From assembly GCA_023428245.1 (NCBI GenBank), contig JAEYYX010000060.1:1-56412 (forward strand): DNA of 56,412 bases. The letters run 5' to 3'. This DNA is from Pseudomonadota bacterium. Its GTDB lineage: Bacteria > Myxococcota_A > Polyangia > Polyangiales > Polyangiaceae. This document shows, one piece after another, positions 25,356 through 34,748 of this stretch. The position numbers and the translations under genes were made by a program. How positions within the stretch are numbered: the stretch's first letter is position 1; every line of letters begins with the position of its first letter. The notes beneath the pieces were generated by a model. The model saw nothing but the letters and a program-made list of their open reading frames with translations, did no database searches and was not told the DNA's origin.

Positions 25356-26029
25356 GGCGCGGCCCGCGCCGCCACGCTCGAACCCATCGCGCGGCGGGGC
25401 GACGCGCTTTGCGCGGGCCACCTCCACAATACCAACTTGCTTTGCTCGCTGGTGGCGAGCCCTCACTTCCGCGCGCCCGACTACGTCCGAACTCCTCTCG
25501 AGCGAGCTCTTGCGAAAGCGAGTCGCGCAGGCGTTCACGCTCCAAGGAAGCACCTGAAGCGGCTGACCGGCGCGCGTTGCATTTTGCCACAGTTTCGCCT
25601 CCCAGACGTCCTGAAACATTCGACTCGCATTCGTCACAAAGCGGAAGCGTAATTGTTAGTTTTTAGTCAGTGGTAAGGAAACTGGGGGTTTTTGCCACAG
25701 TGATCGACTTGCGAAAGCATCGTCGTGCAGGCTCGCGGCAAATAATTTTCCGAGCCTCGCGCATTTTTCCATGGCTCGGGGTTGACGCACCCTCGCCCAT
25801 CATCCATTACACCGGTGTCCTTGCATTGTTAGTTCTTAGTCAGTCTGCGTGGTGAGGTGATTTGCCACACGTTCCCGGCCTCGAGGAGGCTGTCCAACAG
25901 CAAGCCAAAGACAAACAACCGATGTCTGAAGGGTAAAAAAGAAAAGCAATGAGGCGCCTCCCCCGGCGCCAAGCGGATGGAGCGTCACACGGAAAGGGAG
26001 CTCCCCCGCGTCATTCGGAAGGATTCGTC
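25356..26029. other. Long non-coding leader of the exopolysaccharide locus
   Basis: A 674-base stretch with no credible gene. It holds the two-copy regulatory module (25509-25869), three copies of TTTGCCACA (25583-25591, 25691-25699, 25861-25869), and a possible sigma-70 -35/-10 pair, TTGACG at 25782-25787 and CATTAC at 25805-25810 with 17-base spacing. The last 150 bases before the priming transferase are AT-richer around GGGTAAAAAAGAAAAGC. Confidence 0.6.
25509..25869. repeat. Duplicated regulatory module before the exopolysaccharide genes
   Basis: Ordered motifs occur twice: CTTGCGAAAGC (25509 and 25708), TTGTTAGTTYTTAGTCAGT (25653-25671 and 25826-25844, 18 of 19 identical), then TTTGCCACA (25691 and 25861). 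The spacing is similar but not equal (199, 173 and 170 bases apart), and sequence between motifs has diverged. Conserved motifs inside diverged DNA suggest protein-binding sites rather than a fresh duplication. Confidence 0.7.
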
Positions 26030-27430
26030 ATGCTGAAACGCTATCACGAGGGCTTTAGCTTCCTCTTTCGAACCGTCGATGTCTTGGTCGTCACTTCGAG
26101 CTGGTTCTTTTCCTACTGGCTTCGCTTTCACTCGGGTCTCATCGCAGCGCCCAAGGGTGTACCCGAGTTCGCAGGGTACGCGGCTCTGGTTCCGCTCATC
26201 GCCTTCCTCTGGCTCGCCCTCTTCGAGTGGCAAAACGTCTACGAGTCGAGCCGCATGCTCAAGGCGAGCCGCGCCTTGCAGGCGACCCTCAAGGCTCACC
26301 TCGTCACGCTTCTCGCCTTCGTCGCGGCCACCTTCATGCTCGAAGAGTATCGTTACTCCCGCGGCGTGATCCTCTACTTCGGAGGCGTATCGACCATCGC
26401 TCTCCTTGCCTTCCGGGCCACCGTTCTCCACGCCCTGCGGTCCCTCCGCGCCCGCGGCTACAATGTCCGGCACATCATCGCGATCGGCGAAGGCGCGGCC
26501 CTCGAGACGGTCATCAGCCGCCTCGAGGCCTATCCCGAGCTCGGCCTGCGCATCCGCGGCGTTGTCACGCGCGACAGCTCATCCCGGCGCGAAGTCGCCG
26601 GATATCCAGCCCTCGGGCGCTTCGGGACCATCTCGAAGGTGATCCAGGAGCATCGGCCGGACGAAGTGCTCGTTGCGCTACCTGCGTCGCTGAGCGCTGA
26701 GATGGACCTCCTCTTGCGCCGGCTCAAGGACGAAACCGTCCACGTGCGCATCGTCCCCGACCTGAACACCTACGCGGCCCTAGGTTGCAACATCGAGAAC
26801 TTCGACGGCATGCCCGTCCTGAACCTGAACGATTCCCCCGTCGTAGGGTTCGGCGGCTGGGCAAAGCGAGTCACTGACTTCTCCCTCGCGCTCGTCGGCA
26901 TCATTCTCTTGAGCCCGCTGCTCCTCCTGATCGCGCTGCTCGTAAAGCTGACCTCTCCAGGACCTATCCTCTACGCCCAGGAGCGACTTGGCCTCGATGG
27001 GCAGAGCTTCAAGATGCTGAAGTTCCGCTCCATGGCCATCGACGCCGAGGCCCAGAGCGGGCCTGTCTGGGCCAAGAAGGACGACAATCGCCGCACGGCC
27101 TTCGGGACTTTCCTCCGCAAGACGAGCCTCGACGAGCTGCCTCAGCTCTGGAACGTGGTGCGCGGCGAGATGTCCCTCGTCGGGCCGCGCCCGGAGCGTC
27201 CGGTCTTCGTGAACAACTTCCGCCACGAGATCCCGAACTACATGCTCCGGCACAAAGTGCGCGCAGGCATCACAGGCTGGGCTCAGGTCAACGGCTGGCG
27301 CGGAGACACCTCTCTTGAGCGCCGCATCGAATGTGACCTCTTTTACATTCGCAATTGGTCATACCTACTCGATCTCAAAATCCTCACGATGACCCTCTGG
27401 AAGGGCTTCGTGAACAAGAACGCTTATTGA
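26030..27430 (+). CDS. Undecaprenyl-phosphate sugar phosphotransferase (priming transferase)
   Basis: A 466-residue polyprenyl glycosylphosphotransferase of the WcaJ/EpsZ type. Four N-terminal membrane helices and a CoA-binding-like domain (YNVRHIIAIGEGAALETVI) precede another helix and the catalytic C-terminal domain. The latter carries GPILYAQERLGLDGQSFKMLKFRSM, KTSLDELPQLWNVVRGEMSLVGPRPERP and AGITGWAQVNGWRGDTS. It transfers a sugar 1-phosphate to undecaprenyl phosphate to start repeat-unit synthesis at the inner membrane. ATG at 26030 follows GGAAGGA. First gene of the locus; related to myxobacterial EpsZ by family. Confidence 0.93.
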   Translation: MLKRYHEGFSFLFRTVDVLVVTSSWFFSYWLRFHSGLIAAPKGVPEFAGYAALVPLIAFLWLALFEWQNVYESSRMLKASRALQATLKAHLVTLLAFVAATFMLEEYRYSRGVILYFGGVSTIALLAFRATVLHALRSLRARGYNVRHIIAIGEGAALETVISRLEAYPELGLRIRGVVTRDSSSRREVAGYPALGRFGTISKVIQEHRPDEVLVALPASLSAEMDLLLRRLKDETVHVRIVPDLNTYAALGCNIENFDGMPVLNLNDSPVVGFGGWAKRVTDFSLALVGIILLSPLLLLIALLVKLTSPGPILYAQERLGLDGQSFKMLKFRSMAIDAEAQSGPVWAKKDDNRRTAFGTFLRKTSLDELPQLWNVVRGEMSLVGPRPERPVFVNNFRHEIPNYMLRHKVRAGITGWAQVNGWRGDTSLERRIECDLFYIRNWSYLLDLKILTMTLWKGFVNKNAY

Positions 27431-27453
27431 CCCCTGAGCTTAGCTTCAAGGCC

Positions 27454-28560
27454 GTGACCGAACCATCCCTTCTCCCCCGCCGCTCCGCGCTCGCGCTCAT
27501 GCTCACCTCAGCCTTCGCCTCTCAGACAGCCTGCGGCGGGCGTCAGCCCGTGACGCGGAAGGAGCTCCCTTCCCCCGTGATCGAAACCGCCGCCGATCGG
27601 CTCTCGGACGCGGATGTGCGCGAACTGCTCGGTACAGACGAGCCCGAGGCTTACCGAGTCGGGCCGGGGGATTCGCTGCTGGTCGCTGTCTACGGCCACG
27701 CGGAGCTCGCGATTGGTGCTTACGCGGGCGCGGGACAACTCGGCACCGTCCCGAACGGGCGCAACGTCGGTTTCGTCGTCGACAATGACGGAACGATTCA
27801 GTTCCCGCTCATCGGCTCCGTCCAAGTTGCCGGCAAAACCTCCAACGACCTCAGACTCCTGCTCGAACAGGAACTCGCCGCCTACGTCGTCGAACCGAAG
27901 GTCACGGTCCAGCTCCTTTTCCCCGGGAGCATTCGCTATTACATGCTCGGCCAGTTCACGAGTCCGGGCCTCAAGTACAGCGACCGACCCTTGCGTTTGC
28001 TCGAAGCTCTCGCTCTCGGCGGCACCATTCAACTCGAAGCCGCGAGCCTGCGCACAGCCTACGTCGCGCGCGGCGGACGAAAGCTCCCGATCAACTTCAT
28101 TCGCCTGCTCCGCTTCGGCGACTTGAGTCAAAATATCGCCCTCCGCACCGGCGACGTCGTCTTCGTTCCCGACGACTCCCAGGAGCAGGCCTTCGTCTTC
28201 GGCGGCCTTCCGGGCAGCAACACGCGCGGCGGCGCGGTGCCCTTCGTCCACGGTCAGCTCTCCCTGCTCCAGGCGCTCGCCGCCGCTGGCTTCGGCTTCC
28301 GCGAGCGAGCTCAGGGCAAAATGAGCGAGGTGCGCATCATCCGCAGCATCGGCGATCGCGCCGAGTTCATCGTCGTCGACGCCGCCATGATCATGAAGGG
28401 CAAAGCAGCGCCCTTCCCGCTCGAGCCCGGTGACGTCGTCTACGTCCCGATGACCGCGATCACGAGCTGGAACATGGCTCTCGAACAGCTCATCCCTACC
28501 CTGCAGGCGGTCTCAGGATCTCTCCAGCCTTTCGTTCAGATCAAATACCTTTCGGAGTGA
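27454..28560 (+). CDS. Wza-like polysaccharide export lipoprotein
   Basis: A 368-residue outer-membrane polysaccharide exporter. The GTG at 27454 gives a signal sequence ending in a SQTACGG lipobox. The PES domain follows: YRVGPGDSLLVAVYGHAEL, then DNDGTIQFPLIGSVQVAGKT and VEPKVTVQLLF. SLBB-type repeats come next (YMLGQFTSPGLKYSD, AFVFGGLPGSNTRGG), each ending in a GDVVFVPD/GDVVYVPM motif. An open frame reaches further upstream but overlaps the priming transferase. It would form the channel for the finished polymer, working with the Wzc-like protein encoded next. Confidence 0.9.
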   Translation: MTEPSLLPRRSALALMLTSAFASQTACGGRQPVTRKELPSPVIETAADRLSDADVRELLGTDEPEAYRVGPGDSLLVAVYGHAELAIGAYAGAGQLGTVPNGRNVGFVVDNDGTIQFPLIGSVQVAGKTSNDLRLLLEQELAAYVVEPKVTVQLLFPGSIRYYMLGQFTSPGLKYSDRPLRLLEALALGGTIQLEAASLRTAYVARGGRKLPINFIRLLRFGDLSQNIALRTGDVVFVPDDSQEQAFVFGGLPGSNTRGGAVPFVHGQLSLLQALAAAGFGFRERAQGKMSEVRIIRSIGDRAEFIVVDAAMIMKGKAAPFPLEPGDVVYVPMTAITSWNMALEQLIPTLQAVSGSLQPFVQIKYLSE

Positions 28561-28564
28561 GCGC

Positions 28565-31111
28565 ATGATGAACCAACCCGATGACCGCTCGCCCGTCTCC
28601 CCGATCCGCTTGACCAGCCCAAGCGGCTTCCACCGCATCGAACGCTGGGCGAAACCGCCCCATTTGCCCTACGCGCAGCCCTCTCAGGGGGGCGGAGACG
28701 CTCTCGAACCCGCCGAGCTCTGGCACACTCTGGTTCGGAACTGGTTCGGAATCGCCCTCGTCACGGCGGCCGTCGTCACCGCTGTGAGCGCCGTCACGCT
28801 CTTCATGCCCATGAAGTTTGTGGCCAAAGGGCGCCTCTATCTCGGTGAGCTCGATGCGTCGAAGCAGCCCGCGAACCAAGGCCCCGGCGCCATCGATCTC
28901 ACTGGAGGAACCGAAGGAGACGTCTCGAGCGAGCTCGCTATCGTCGGGAGTCGCAGTCTCGTCGAGCGGGCGGTGCTCAAATCAGGGCTCAACGTCGAGC
29001 TCGCTCCGCTCGAGAGTGAACCGCTCCGTTACTACACGTGGCGCCTCCACCGCCGCGACCCGAAGCTTCTCGACGTCGCCACGCGCCACGTCGTCCCCAC
29101 AAACACGATCCTCGAGGGCCGTGTCGTCGAGCCCCGTTCCTTCACGGTGCGTTTCCAGACTGAGAGCGACTACAGCGTCTGGGCTGAGGGGAATCACCTC
29201 GGCGCAGGCGCGCTCGGACAGCCCGCGGAGCTCTCGGGGCTGCATTTGACTCTCGAAGCGGGCGAAGACGGTCCACCGAGCGCCGGAACCGAGCTCGCCA
29301 TGGTCGTGACGCCCCTCGATCTCCAGACCGACGCGGCCTTGCGTTCCCTCGAGATCACCGCGCCCCAGCAGGTCGGGCACGAGCCGATCAAGGTCGTCAC
29401 GCTCTCGTTCACGGGCGCCTCGCCCTTCTTCGCCGCGCGCTTCCTCGACACGCTCATGAAAGACTACTTAGCCGAGCGCCAGTCCTGGAAGACCGAGACC
29501 GCCACCGCGGCTGAGGCCTTCGTCACCCGCCAACTTCGAGATCTGCAAGGGTCCCTTGATCAGGTCGAAAGCCAGCTCGCCGACTACCGCTCCGAAAACC
29601 GCGTCGTCGTCCACACCGAAGAAGCCCAGGCCATGGTGGCTCAGATCGGCAAGTACGAAGAACAGCGCGTAGCTGCGCGGCTCGAGGTCGCCGCCTTGGC
29701 CCAGGTCGAGCGCGCCCTGAGCCAGCCGGACGCTCCGATCGAGGCCTACATGCTCGGCGAAGCCAAAGACACGGCCCTCGAGACTCTCGCGACCTCCCTG
29801 GCTCGAGCCAAACAGGAGCTCACGAACCAGAAGGCCCGCTTCCATGCGGCCGCTCCCCAGGTCCGCGAACAACAGGCGGTCGTCGACGCGCAGCTCGAGT
29901 CGATCCGCGGCTACGTCAAAGGGCGCCTCAGCCGCGCGCGCGCGAACCTCGGCACCTTAAACGGCATCATCGGACAGTTCGAGGACAAGCTCCGCACGGT
30001 TCCCGGCGCTGAGCTCAAGCTGGCGCAGCTCGCGCGCGAATCCGAAGTCTACAGTTCGATCTACTCGTTCCTTCTCCAGAAACAGCAACAAGCTGCGATC
30101 GTCAAGGCTTCCAACGTCTCCCAGAACCGCATCCTCGACGTTCCGGAGATCCCACGCAAAGAGGACAGCCCGAAGCTCGCGTTCATCGTCATGAGCCTGC
30201 CGCTCGGACTCGTGCTGGGAGCAGGTGTTGTTCTCCTGGTGACGCTGTTCCGCGGGCGTTTGCGGAGCGAGCGCGATACCCTGCGCGCGCTCGGGCCGAT
30301 GCCCGTTTTCGCGCGCATCCCCCGCCGCGGCACAAAACGCGGCAAACCCACGCCCATCTCGGAGCTCGAAGGGGACGGGGAAGGCGCCGCCTTCGTAGAA
30401 GCTTTCCGCACCCTGCGCACGCGTCTCTCCTTTGCGCTCGCGGAGCAGAGTTCAGGAGGGGTCATCTTGATTACCTCGCCCTGCCCCGGCGACGGCAAGA
30501 CCACGTGCACCTTCGCGCTCGCTTCGATGCTCGCCGCGGACGGCAAGCGCGTGCTCGTGCTCGATACGGATCTCCGCAATCCCTCTCATGCGAAGCTGCT
30601 CGCGGAATTTGTCGCGGACTACTCGCAGAGCTCCCCTTTCCACGCAGCACCTTCCCACGATCCGAGCGAGGCCTTCGACACACCTCGCCCTGTCCGCTGC
30701 CCCCTTGGAACCTTCGACTCACTCTCCTTCGACGAGGGCGCGCCCGCAGAGCTGCTCTCGAGCAGCGAGCTCGCCATGCTTCTGCGTCAGGTGCGCACGA
30801 GTTACGACTACGTTCTCCTCGATTCTGCCGCGTACCCCCTCGTCTCCGATGCGCTGATCCTCGCGAGCGAAGTCGACGCGATCGTGACGGTGCTCCGGCT
30901 CCACAAGACAGGTCGAAAGCGCGCTCAAGAGCACATCGCTGGGCTCCTCGGCTTCGGCGTGCCTCACGCCCTCGTACTGAACAACGACTCCGACCGCCCG
31001 GTTCCGCTGCCGAAGGGAACGCCCCGGGAGCGGCTCCGCTCGGCGAAGGGGACGCGCGAGCCTTTGGCTCATGCGGCGCGCGTTCACGATCGCGAGACGG
31101 CACCTCTCTGA
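28565..31111 (+). CDS. Wzz / BY-kinase fusion (Wzc-like)
   Basis: An 848-residue chain-length determinant fused to a bacterial tyrosine-kinase domain. Helix 1 (about residue 60) opens the Wzz domain, followed by a periplasmic coiled coil (AEAFVTRQLRDLQGSLDQVE) and helix 2 (FIVMSLPLGLVLGAGVVLLV, about residue 545). Walker A CPGDGKTTC (about residue 640), A' VLVLDTDLRNP and Walker B YDYVLLDSAA follow. The C-terminal tail has no tyrosine cluster, unlike Wzc/CapB, so any phosphorylation switch must differ. It controls polymer length and export with the Wza-like protein, five bases upstream. Confidence 0.9.
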   Translation: MMNQPDDRSPVSPIRLTSPSGFHRIERWAKPPHLPYAQPSQGGGDALEPAELWHTLVRNWFGIALVTAAVVTAVSAVTLFMPMKFVAKGRLYLGELDASKQPANQGPGAIDLTGGTEGDVSSELAIVGSRSLVERAVLKSGLNVELAPLESEPLRYYTWRLHRRDPKLLDVATRHVVPTNTILEGRVVEPRSFTVRFQTESDYSVWAEGNHLGAGALGQPAELSGLHLTLEAGEDGPPSAGTELAMVVTPLDLQTDAALRSLEITAPQQVGHEPIKVVTLSFTGASPFFAARFLDTLMKDYLAERQSWKTETATAAEAFVTRQLRDLQGSLDQVESQLADYRSENRVVVHTEEAQAMVAQIGKYEEQRVAARLEVAALAQVERALSQPDAPIEAYMLGEAKDTALETLATSLARAKQELTNQKARFHAAAPQVREQQAVVDAQLESIRGYVKGRLSRARANLGTLNGIIGQFEDKLRTVPGAELKLAQLARESEVYSSIYSFLLQKQQQAAIVKASNVSQNRILDVPEIPRKEDSPKLAFIVMSLPLGLVLGAGVVLLVTLFRGRLRSERDTLRALGPMPVFARIPRRGTKRGKPTPISELEGDGEGAAFVEAFRTLRTRLSFALAEQSSGGVILITSPCPGDGKTTCTFALASMLAADGKRVLVLDTDLRNPSHAKLLAEFVADYSQSSPFHAAPSHDPSEAFDTPRPVRCPLGTFDSLSFDEGAPAELLSSSELAMLLRQVRTSYDYVLLDSAAYPLVSDALILASEVDAIVTVLRLHKTGRKRAQEHIAGLLGFGVPHALVLNNDSDRPVPLPKGTPRERLRSAKGTREPLAHAARVHDRETAPL

Positions 31112-31126
31112 GACGGAAAGGCGACG

Positions 31127-32368
31127 ATGCGTCTCGCTTACGCCCTCCTCCTCGTCAGCATCCTGATCTTCGCCCGCTTCGGAATCAATCTCGGGAGCTA
31201 CTCCCTCGATCTGTCAGCGGTGGCCATGTATGGCCTGCTCAGCGCGGGCCTTCTGACAGGTGCGTTCGACGTTTCCCTCCGGCGCGCAGCGCTCTACGGG
31301 CTCTGTGTCGCCTGCGCTGGTCTGAGCCTCTACGTGAACCTTCTCGCGCGTGACGTCCCGAATACTTCCTTCGGGTCCCTCTCGCTCGTCTTGTTCCTGT
31401 ACCTGCCCTTCTTGTTCGTGCTGCGTCCGCGGACGCTGTCGGGCGATGACGTTCAGTTTTGTCATGGGCTCTTTCTGAACCTCGGGTTCTTCGTCGCCTG
31501 CGCCGGGATCGCGCAGTTTTTCTTTCAGTTCTTCTATCGCCCGAGCTGGCTCTTCGACTTTAGCCACCTGATCCCGAGTTCGCTTCGGGGCTCGAGTCAC
31601 TACAACACCACGATCCCGGTCGGCTCGTTCTTCAAGTCCAATGGCTTCTTTCTTCGGGAGCCCTCCGGCTTCGGGTTCCTCGTCGCTCTCTGTTTTCTCA
31701 TGGAATGGGAAGGGCCAAAGCGCTTTGTCCGTCTCGGGCTCTTCGCGCTCGCCCTGATCGTCTCCTATTCCGGCACGGGGATCCTCACCCTGCTCATTGG
31801 CGCGCTGTTTCCCCTCAACTTGCGCACGACCCTCCGCATCCTCGGGCTCCTGGGCGCGGGGACTTTGGTCTTCCTCGTCGCGGGAGAGGTCCTCAACCTG
31901 AACGCAACCCTCGATCGCGTCGACGAGTTCGACGAACAGCGAAAGAACTCGAGCGGCTACATCCGCTACATCGCGCCCGCTCGCCTCATCGGGGACACCT
32001 TCTTCTCGGACTTCTGGACACCTCTCGTCGGCCACGGACCGGGCAGCATCTCGCGGGAGAAGCAGCTCTATGAGTTCTTCGATCCGACCTGGGCCAAGCT
32101 GCTCTTCGAGTACGGAGTGCTCGGGACGCTCTCCTTTCTCGCGCTCTTCATCGTCACCCTGAGCCACCCGGGCCTCTCACCGTCCGTGAGAGCCGTCCTC
32201 TTCTTCTGTTGGCTCGTGATGGGTGGGCATCTGCTCAGCCCCTCGAACAACTACCTCGTGCTCGCCCTCGCTGGCCTCCTCTCGCACCAGAGCGGCGCCG
32301 TCCGCAAGCGCGCGGGCCCCTTCCCGCTCACTCGCCTTATCTCGCGGCCCACGCCCAAGGCCGCCTAA
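31127..32368 (+). CDS. Wzy-like polysaccharide polymerase
   Basis: A 413-residue integral membrane protein with about ten predicted helices and a larger extracytoplasmic loop (SHLIPSSLRGSSHYNTTIPV...FFLREPSGFGFL) in the middle. The layout and the RxPSGFGF region are typical of O-antigen ligase/Wzy polymerases. Sequence conservation in this family is poor, so the call rests mainly on topology and position. It lies between the Wzc-like gene (15 bases upstream) and a GT2 gene and would join repeat units on the periplasmic side. Confidence 0.8.
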   Translation: MRLAYALLLVSILIFARFGINLGSYSLDLSAVAMYGLLSAGLLTGAFDVSLRRAALYGLCVACAGLSLYVNLLARDVPNTSFGSLSLVLFLYLPFLFVLRPRTLSGDDVQFCHGLFLNLGFFVACAGIAQFFFQFFYRPSWLFDFSHLIPSSLRGSSHYNTTIPVGSFFKSNGFFLREPSGFGFLVALCFLMEWEGPKRFVRLGLFALALIVSYSGTGILTLLIGALFPLNLRTTLRILGLLGAGTLVFLVAGEVLNLNATLDRVDEFDEQRKNSSGYIRYIAPARLIGDTFFSDFWTPLVGHGPGSISREKQLYEFFDPTWAKLLFEYGVLGTLSFLALFIVTLSHPGLSPSVRAVLFFCWLVMGGHLLSPSNNYLVLALAGLLSHQSGAVRKRAGPFPLTRLISRPTPKAA

Positions 32369-32397
32369 ACACCAGCCCAACCTAGGATCTACGTCTC

Positions 32398-33450
32398 ATG
32401 TCGACAGTTTCTCCCCTCATCAGCGTCATTGTCCCTTGTTACAACTATGGGCGGTACGTCGCCGAAGCCATCGAGAGTGTCCTCGGGCAGGACTATCCGA
32501 GCCTCGAGATCATCGCCATCAACGATGGCTCGACCGACGCTTCCCTCGCGATTCTCGAGGGCTACAAACCGAGGATCACCGTCATTGATCAGCCGAACAG
32601 CGGCCACGTCACGGCGATCAACCGCGGTTTCGCCGCTTCTCACGGCTCGCTCATCTATTTCCTCGACGCCGACGACCGGCTCGAACCCGGCGCTCTCCAG
32701 AAAGTCGCCGAAGCGAGCGGCCCCGGGATCGCCAAGATTCAATTCGATCTCAAGATCCTCGACGCAGAGGGTCGCGACCTTGGCCGGCGCTTCTGTCACC
32801 TCGACCCCGCTTACGATGAGCGGCAGGTTCGCCGACTCTTTGAGCGATTTTCGACGTATCGCTGGCCCGTCACGGCGGGAAATGTCTACGCCCGCGACTT
32901 CCTGGAGCAGGTGTTCCCGCTCGAAGTCTCCGACGCTCCCGACGGACTCCTCAACACCATCGCTCCCCTTTACGGCGAGATCGCCGTCATCCCTGAGGCC
33001 CTCGCCGCCTATCGCATGCACGGCGAGAACCGCTGGACGACGCGCGGCGGCGATGAGAGTCGTCTGCCCGCTCGCATCGCTCTGCGTCGGAAGGAACACG
33101 CGACCCTCGCAGAGTACGCCGCGCGCCGGAGCGTTCCCCTCAGCGACGCCGACCCTCTCGACCACGAGCTCCCCTTCATCAACTACCGTCTCATGGCGAA
33201 GCGTCTCGGGCTCCGCTACGACGGCGACGAGCGCGACAGCGGGCTGGCGCTGCTCCTCTCGGGACTGCGCACGATTCGAGACGATCGCTATCCGCTCCGG
33301 ATGGCCGCAGCTCACGCCGCCTGGCTCAGTGCTCTTGCCCTAGCCCCGCGTCCCCTCGCCGCCCCCCTCATCCAGCTTCGCTTCCAGCGCGACGAGCTGA
33401 AGCGCTCTCTCCGCGCCCGCTTTCAGGGACTCGTCCGCGCGACGAGCTGA
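32398..33450 (+). CDS. Glycosyltransferase family 2
   Basis: A 350-residue inverting-type GT-A enzyme. The N-terminal nucleotide-sugar motif ISVIVPCYNYGRYVAEAIES and QDYPSLEIIAINDGSTD are followed by the acceptor-proximal GHVTAINRGF and the metal-binding YFLDADDRLEPGAL (DxD). No membrane helix is evident, so it likely acts at the cytoplasmic face on the lipid-linked repeat unit. It ends the forward block; a convergent glycosyltransferase gene follows. Confidence 0.9.
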   Translation: MSTVSPLISVIVPCYNYGRYVAEAIESVLGQDYPSLEIIAINDGSTDASLAILEGYKPRITVIDQPNSGHVTAINRGFAASHGSLIYFLDADDRLEPGALQKVAEASGPGIAKIQFDLKILDAEGRDLGRRFCHLDPAYDERQVRRLFERFSTYRWPVTAGNVYARDFLEQVFPLEVSDAPDGLLNTIAPLYGEIAVIPEALAAYRMHGENRWTTRGGDESRLPARIALRRKEHATLAEYAARRSVPLSDADPLDHELPFINYRLMAKRLGLRYDGDERDSGLALLLSGLRTIRDDRYPLRMAAAHAAWLSALALAPRPLAAPLIQLRFQRDELKRSLRARFQGLVRATS

Positions 33451-33457
33451 ACTTTGG

Positions 33458-33474
33458 CTTCAGACGCACTGAAG
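33458..33474. terminator. Stem-loop between convergent glycosyltransferase genes
   Basis: CTTCAG-ACGCA-CTGAAG is a perfect 6-bp hairpin 8 bases after the forward GT2 stop and about 40 bases after the reverse gene's stop. No T-tract follows. Confidence 0.35.
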
Positions 33475-33515
33475 GCGCGCACAGTGCCGCTCACCCACGC
33501 CCATCTGCGCGCATG

Positions 33516-34748
33516 TCACCCGGCGCGCTTCGTTCCCCGGTAGGCCTCGATCGTCCGCTCGGCGATCTCGTCCCAATCGAAGTCCCGCGCGCGCCTCGCG
33601 TTCTCCGCGCCCATCTCGGCGAAACGCCCAGATTTCTCGCGCATCGTCTCGATAGCGCGCCCGAGAGACGCATCGTCCTCCGGATCGAAGAGCACATTCC
33701 CCTCCGGCGCGAGCGTCTCTTCAATGCAGCCCGCCCGCGGCGCCACACAGGGCAGCCCGTAACCCATCGCCAAGATCATCGCGCCGCTGGTCAAGATGTC
33801 CCGATAGGGGAAGACGCCCACATCTGCCGCGCGGAAGTAAAGAGGGACTCGCTGGTCGGGCACCTTCTCGATGATCAACGTCGCCGAAGGATACGCCTTT
33901 CGCGCTCGTTCGGGCCAACCGCGATCCATCGAGCCGTAGAGCCCTCCGACGATCAGAAGTCGCTCCCCCGGCTCCCTGATCTTTTCGAACACTTCGAGCA
34001 GTCGATCGAGACCCTTGTAAGGACGAATCAAGCCAAACACGAGATAGACCCGCTCCTCTGCAGCGAGACCGAGCTCAGCGCGCGCCTCTGCACGCGTCGG
34101 GCCGACTCCGTAACGCTCGATGAAGTGTCCGTGAGGGATGACGTGGCATTTGGATGGGTCGCGGAGGCGGAAACGGGCGAGCCCCATGCGTTTCCCCGCT
34201 TCGCAGTGAAAGATCAGGCTCGTCGCGAGGTGCGCCAGAATCGTCGACCCGATCCGATCCAAGACCGGCAGCGCGTTCTCGTGGTTCTTTAGGTTGTGCA
34301 CAGTCCAGACGATCCGGACCCCCCGCGCCCGAAGCATGAGGAGCTCTAACGTGAAGGCGGAGATCTTGAGCAGCGTGCGGACGCGGTTCCCTGAAATGAC
34401 GTAGTGGTCGGCCCAGTGAATATGAAAGACGGCGCCTCGCGCCGGGCGAATCCTTCCCCAGACCCAAAAGCCTGTCGCGTCCCGCCTCTCTACGCCTTGG
34501 CGCGCGAGCGCCCGGTAGAGAAGTTCACAATAGGGATGTGTGAGCAGGCCTTCGGGGAACCAAACGACCAAAGCTTCGTCTTCTCGCGAAAGCCCTTTCG
34601 CGGCCGGGCCGCGCGTTGGAGAGCCTTCTTCATCGTTCAACGCTTCGGCGCCCACGCGAAGAGGCGTCCTCGTCTCATGAGGCGCGTCCGTGAACGCAAC
34701 TTCCTGAAGCGTACTCTCGCCGTTCACCGGCACAATTCGCTCATTCAT
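33516..34748 (-). CDS. GT4-like glycosyltransferase
   Basis: A 410-residue GT-B enzyme. The N-terminal half has FHIHWADHYVISG and VRIVWTVHNLKNHE. The C-terminal half has the nucleotide-sugar site YLVFGLIRPYKGLDRLLEVF and later GVFPYRDILTSGAMILAMGYGLPCVAP with the E-x7-E-like region. The ATG at 34748 follows AGGAGG at proper spacing; the GTG at 34757 overlaps that site. The start lies inside the stop of the GH16 gene, so the GT4-GH16-GT4 block is coupled. It probably adds one sugar to the repeat unit. Confidence 0.85.
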   Translation of the reverse strand: MNERIVPVNGESTLQEVAFTDAPHETRTPLRVGAEALNDEEGSPTRGPAAKGLSREDEALVVWFPEGLLTHPYCELLYRALARQGVERRDATGFWVWGRIRPARGAVFHIHWADHYVISGNRVRTLLKISAFTLELLMLRARGVRIVWTVHNLKNHENALPVLDRIGSTILAHLATSLIFHCEAGKRMGLARFRLRDPSKCHVIPHGHFIERYGVGPTRAEARAELGLAAEERVYLVFGLIRPYKGLDRLLEVFEKIREPGERLLIVGGLYGSMDRGWPERARKAYPSATLIIEKVPDQRVPLYFRAADVGVFPYRDILTSGAMILAMGYGLPCVAPRAGCIEETLAPEGNVLFDPEDDASLGRAIETMREKSGRFAEMGAENARRARDFDWDEIAERTIEAYRGTKRAG

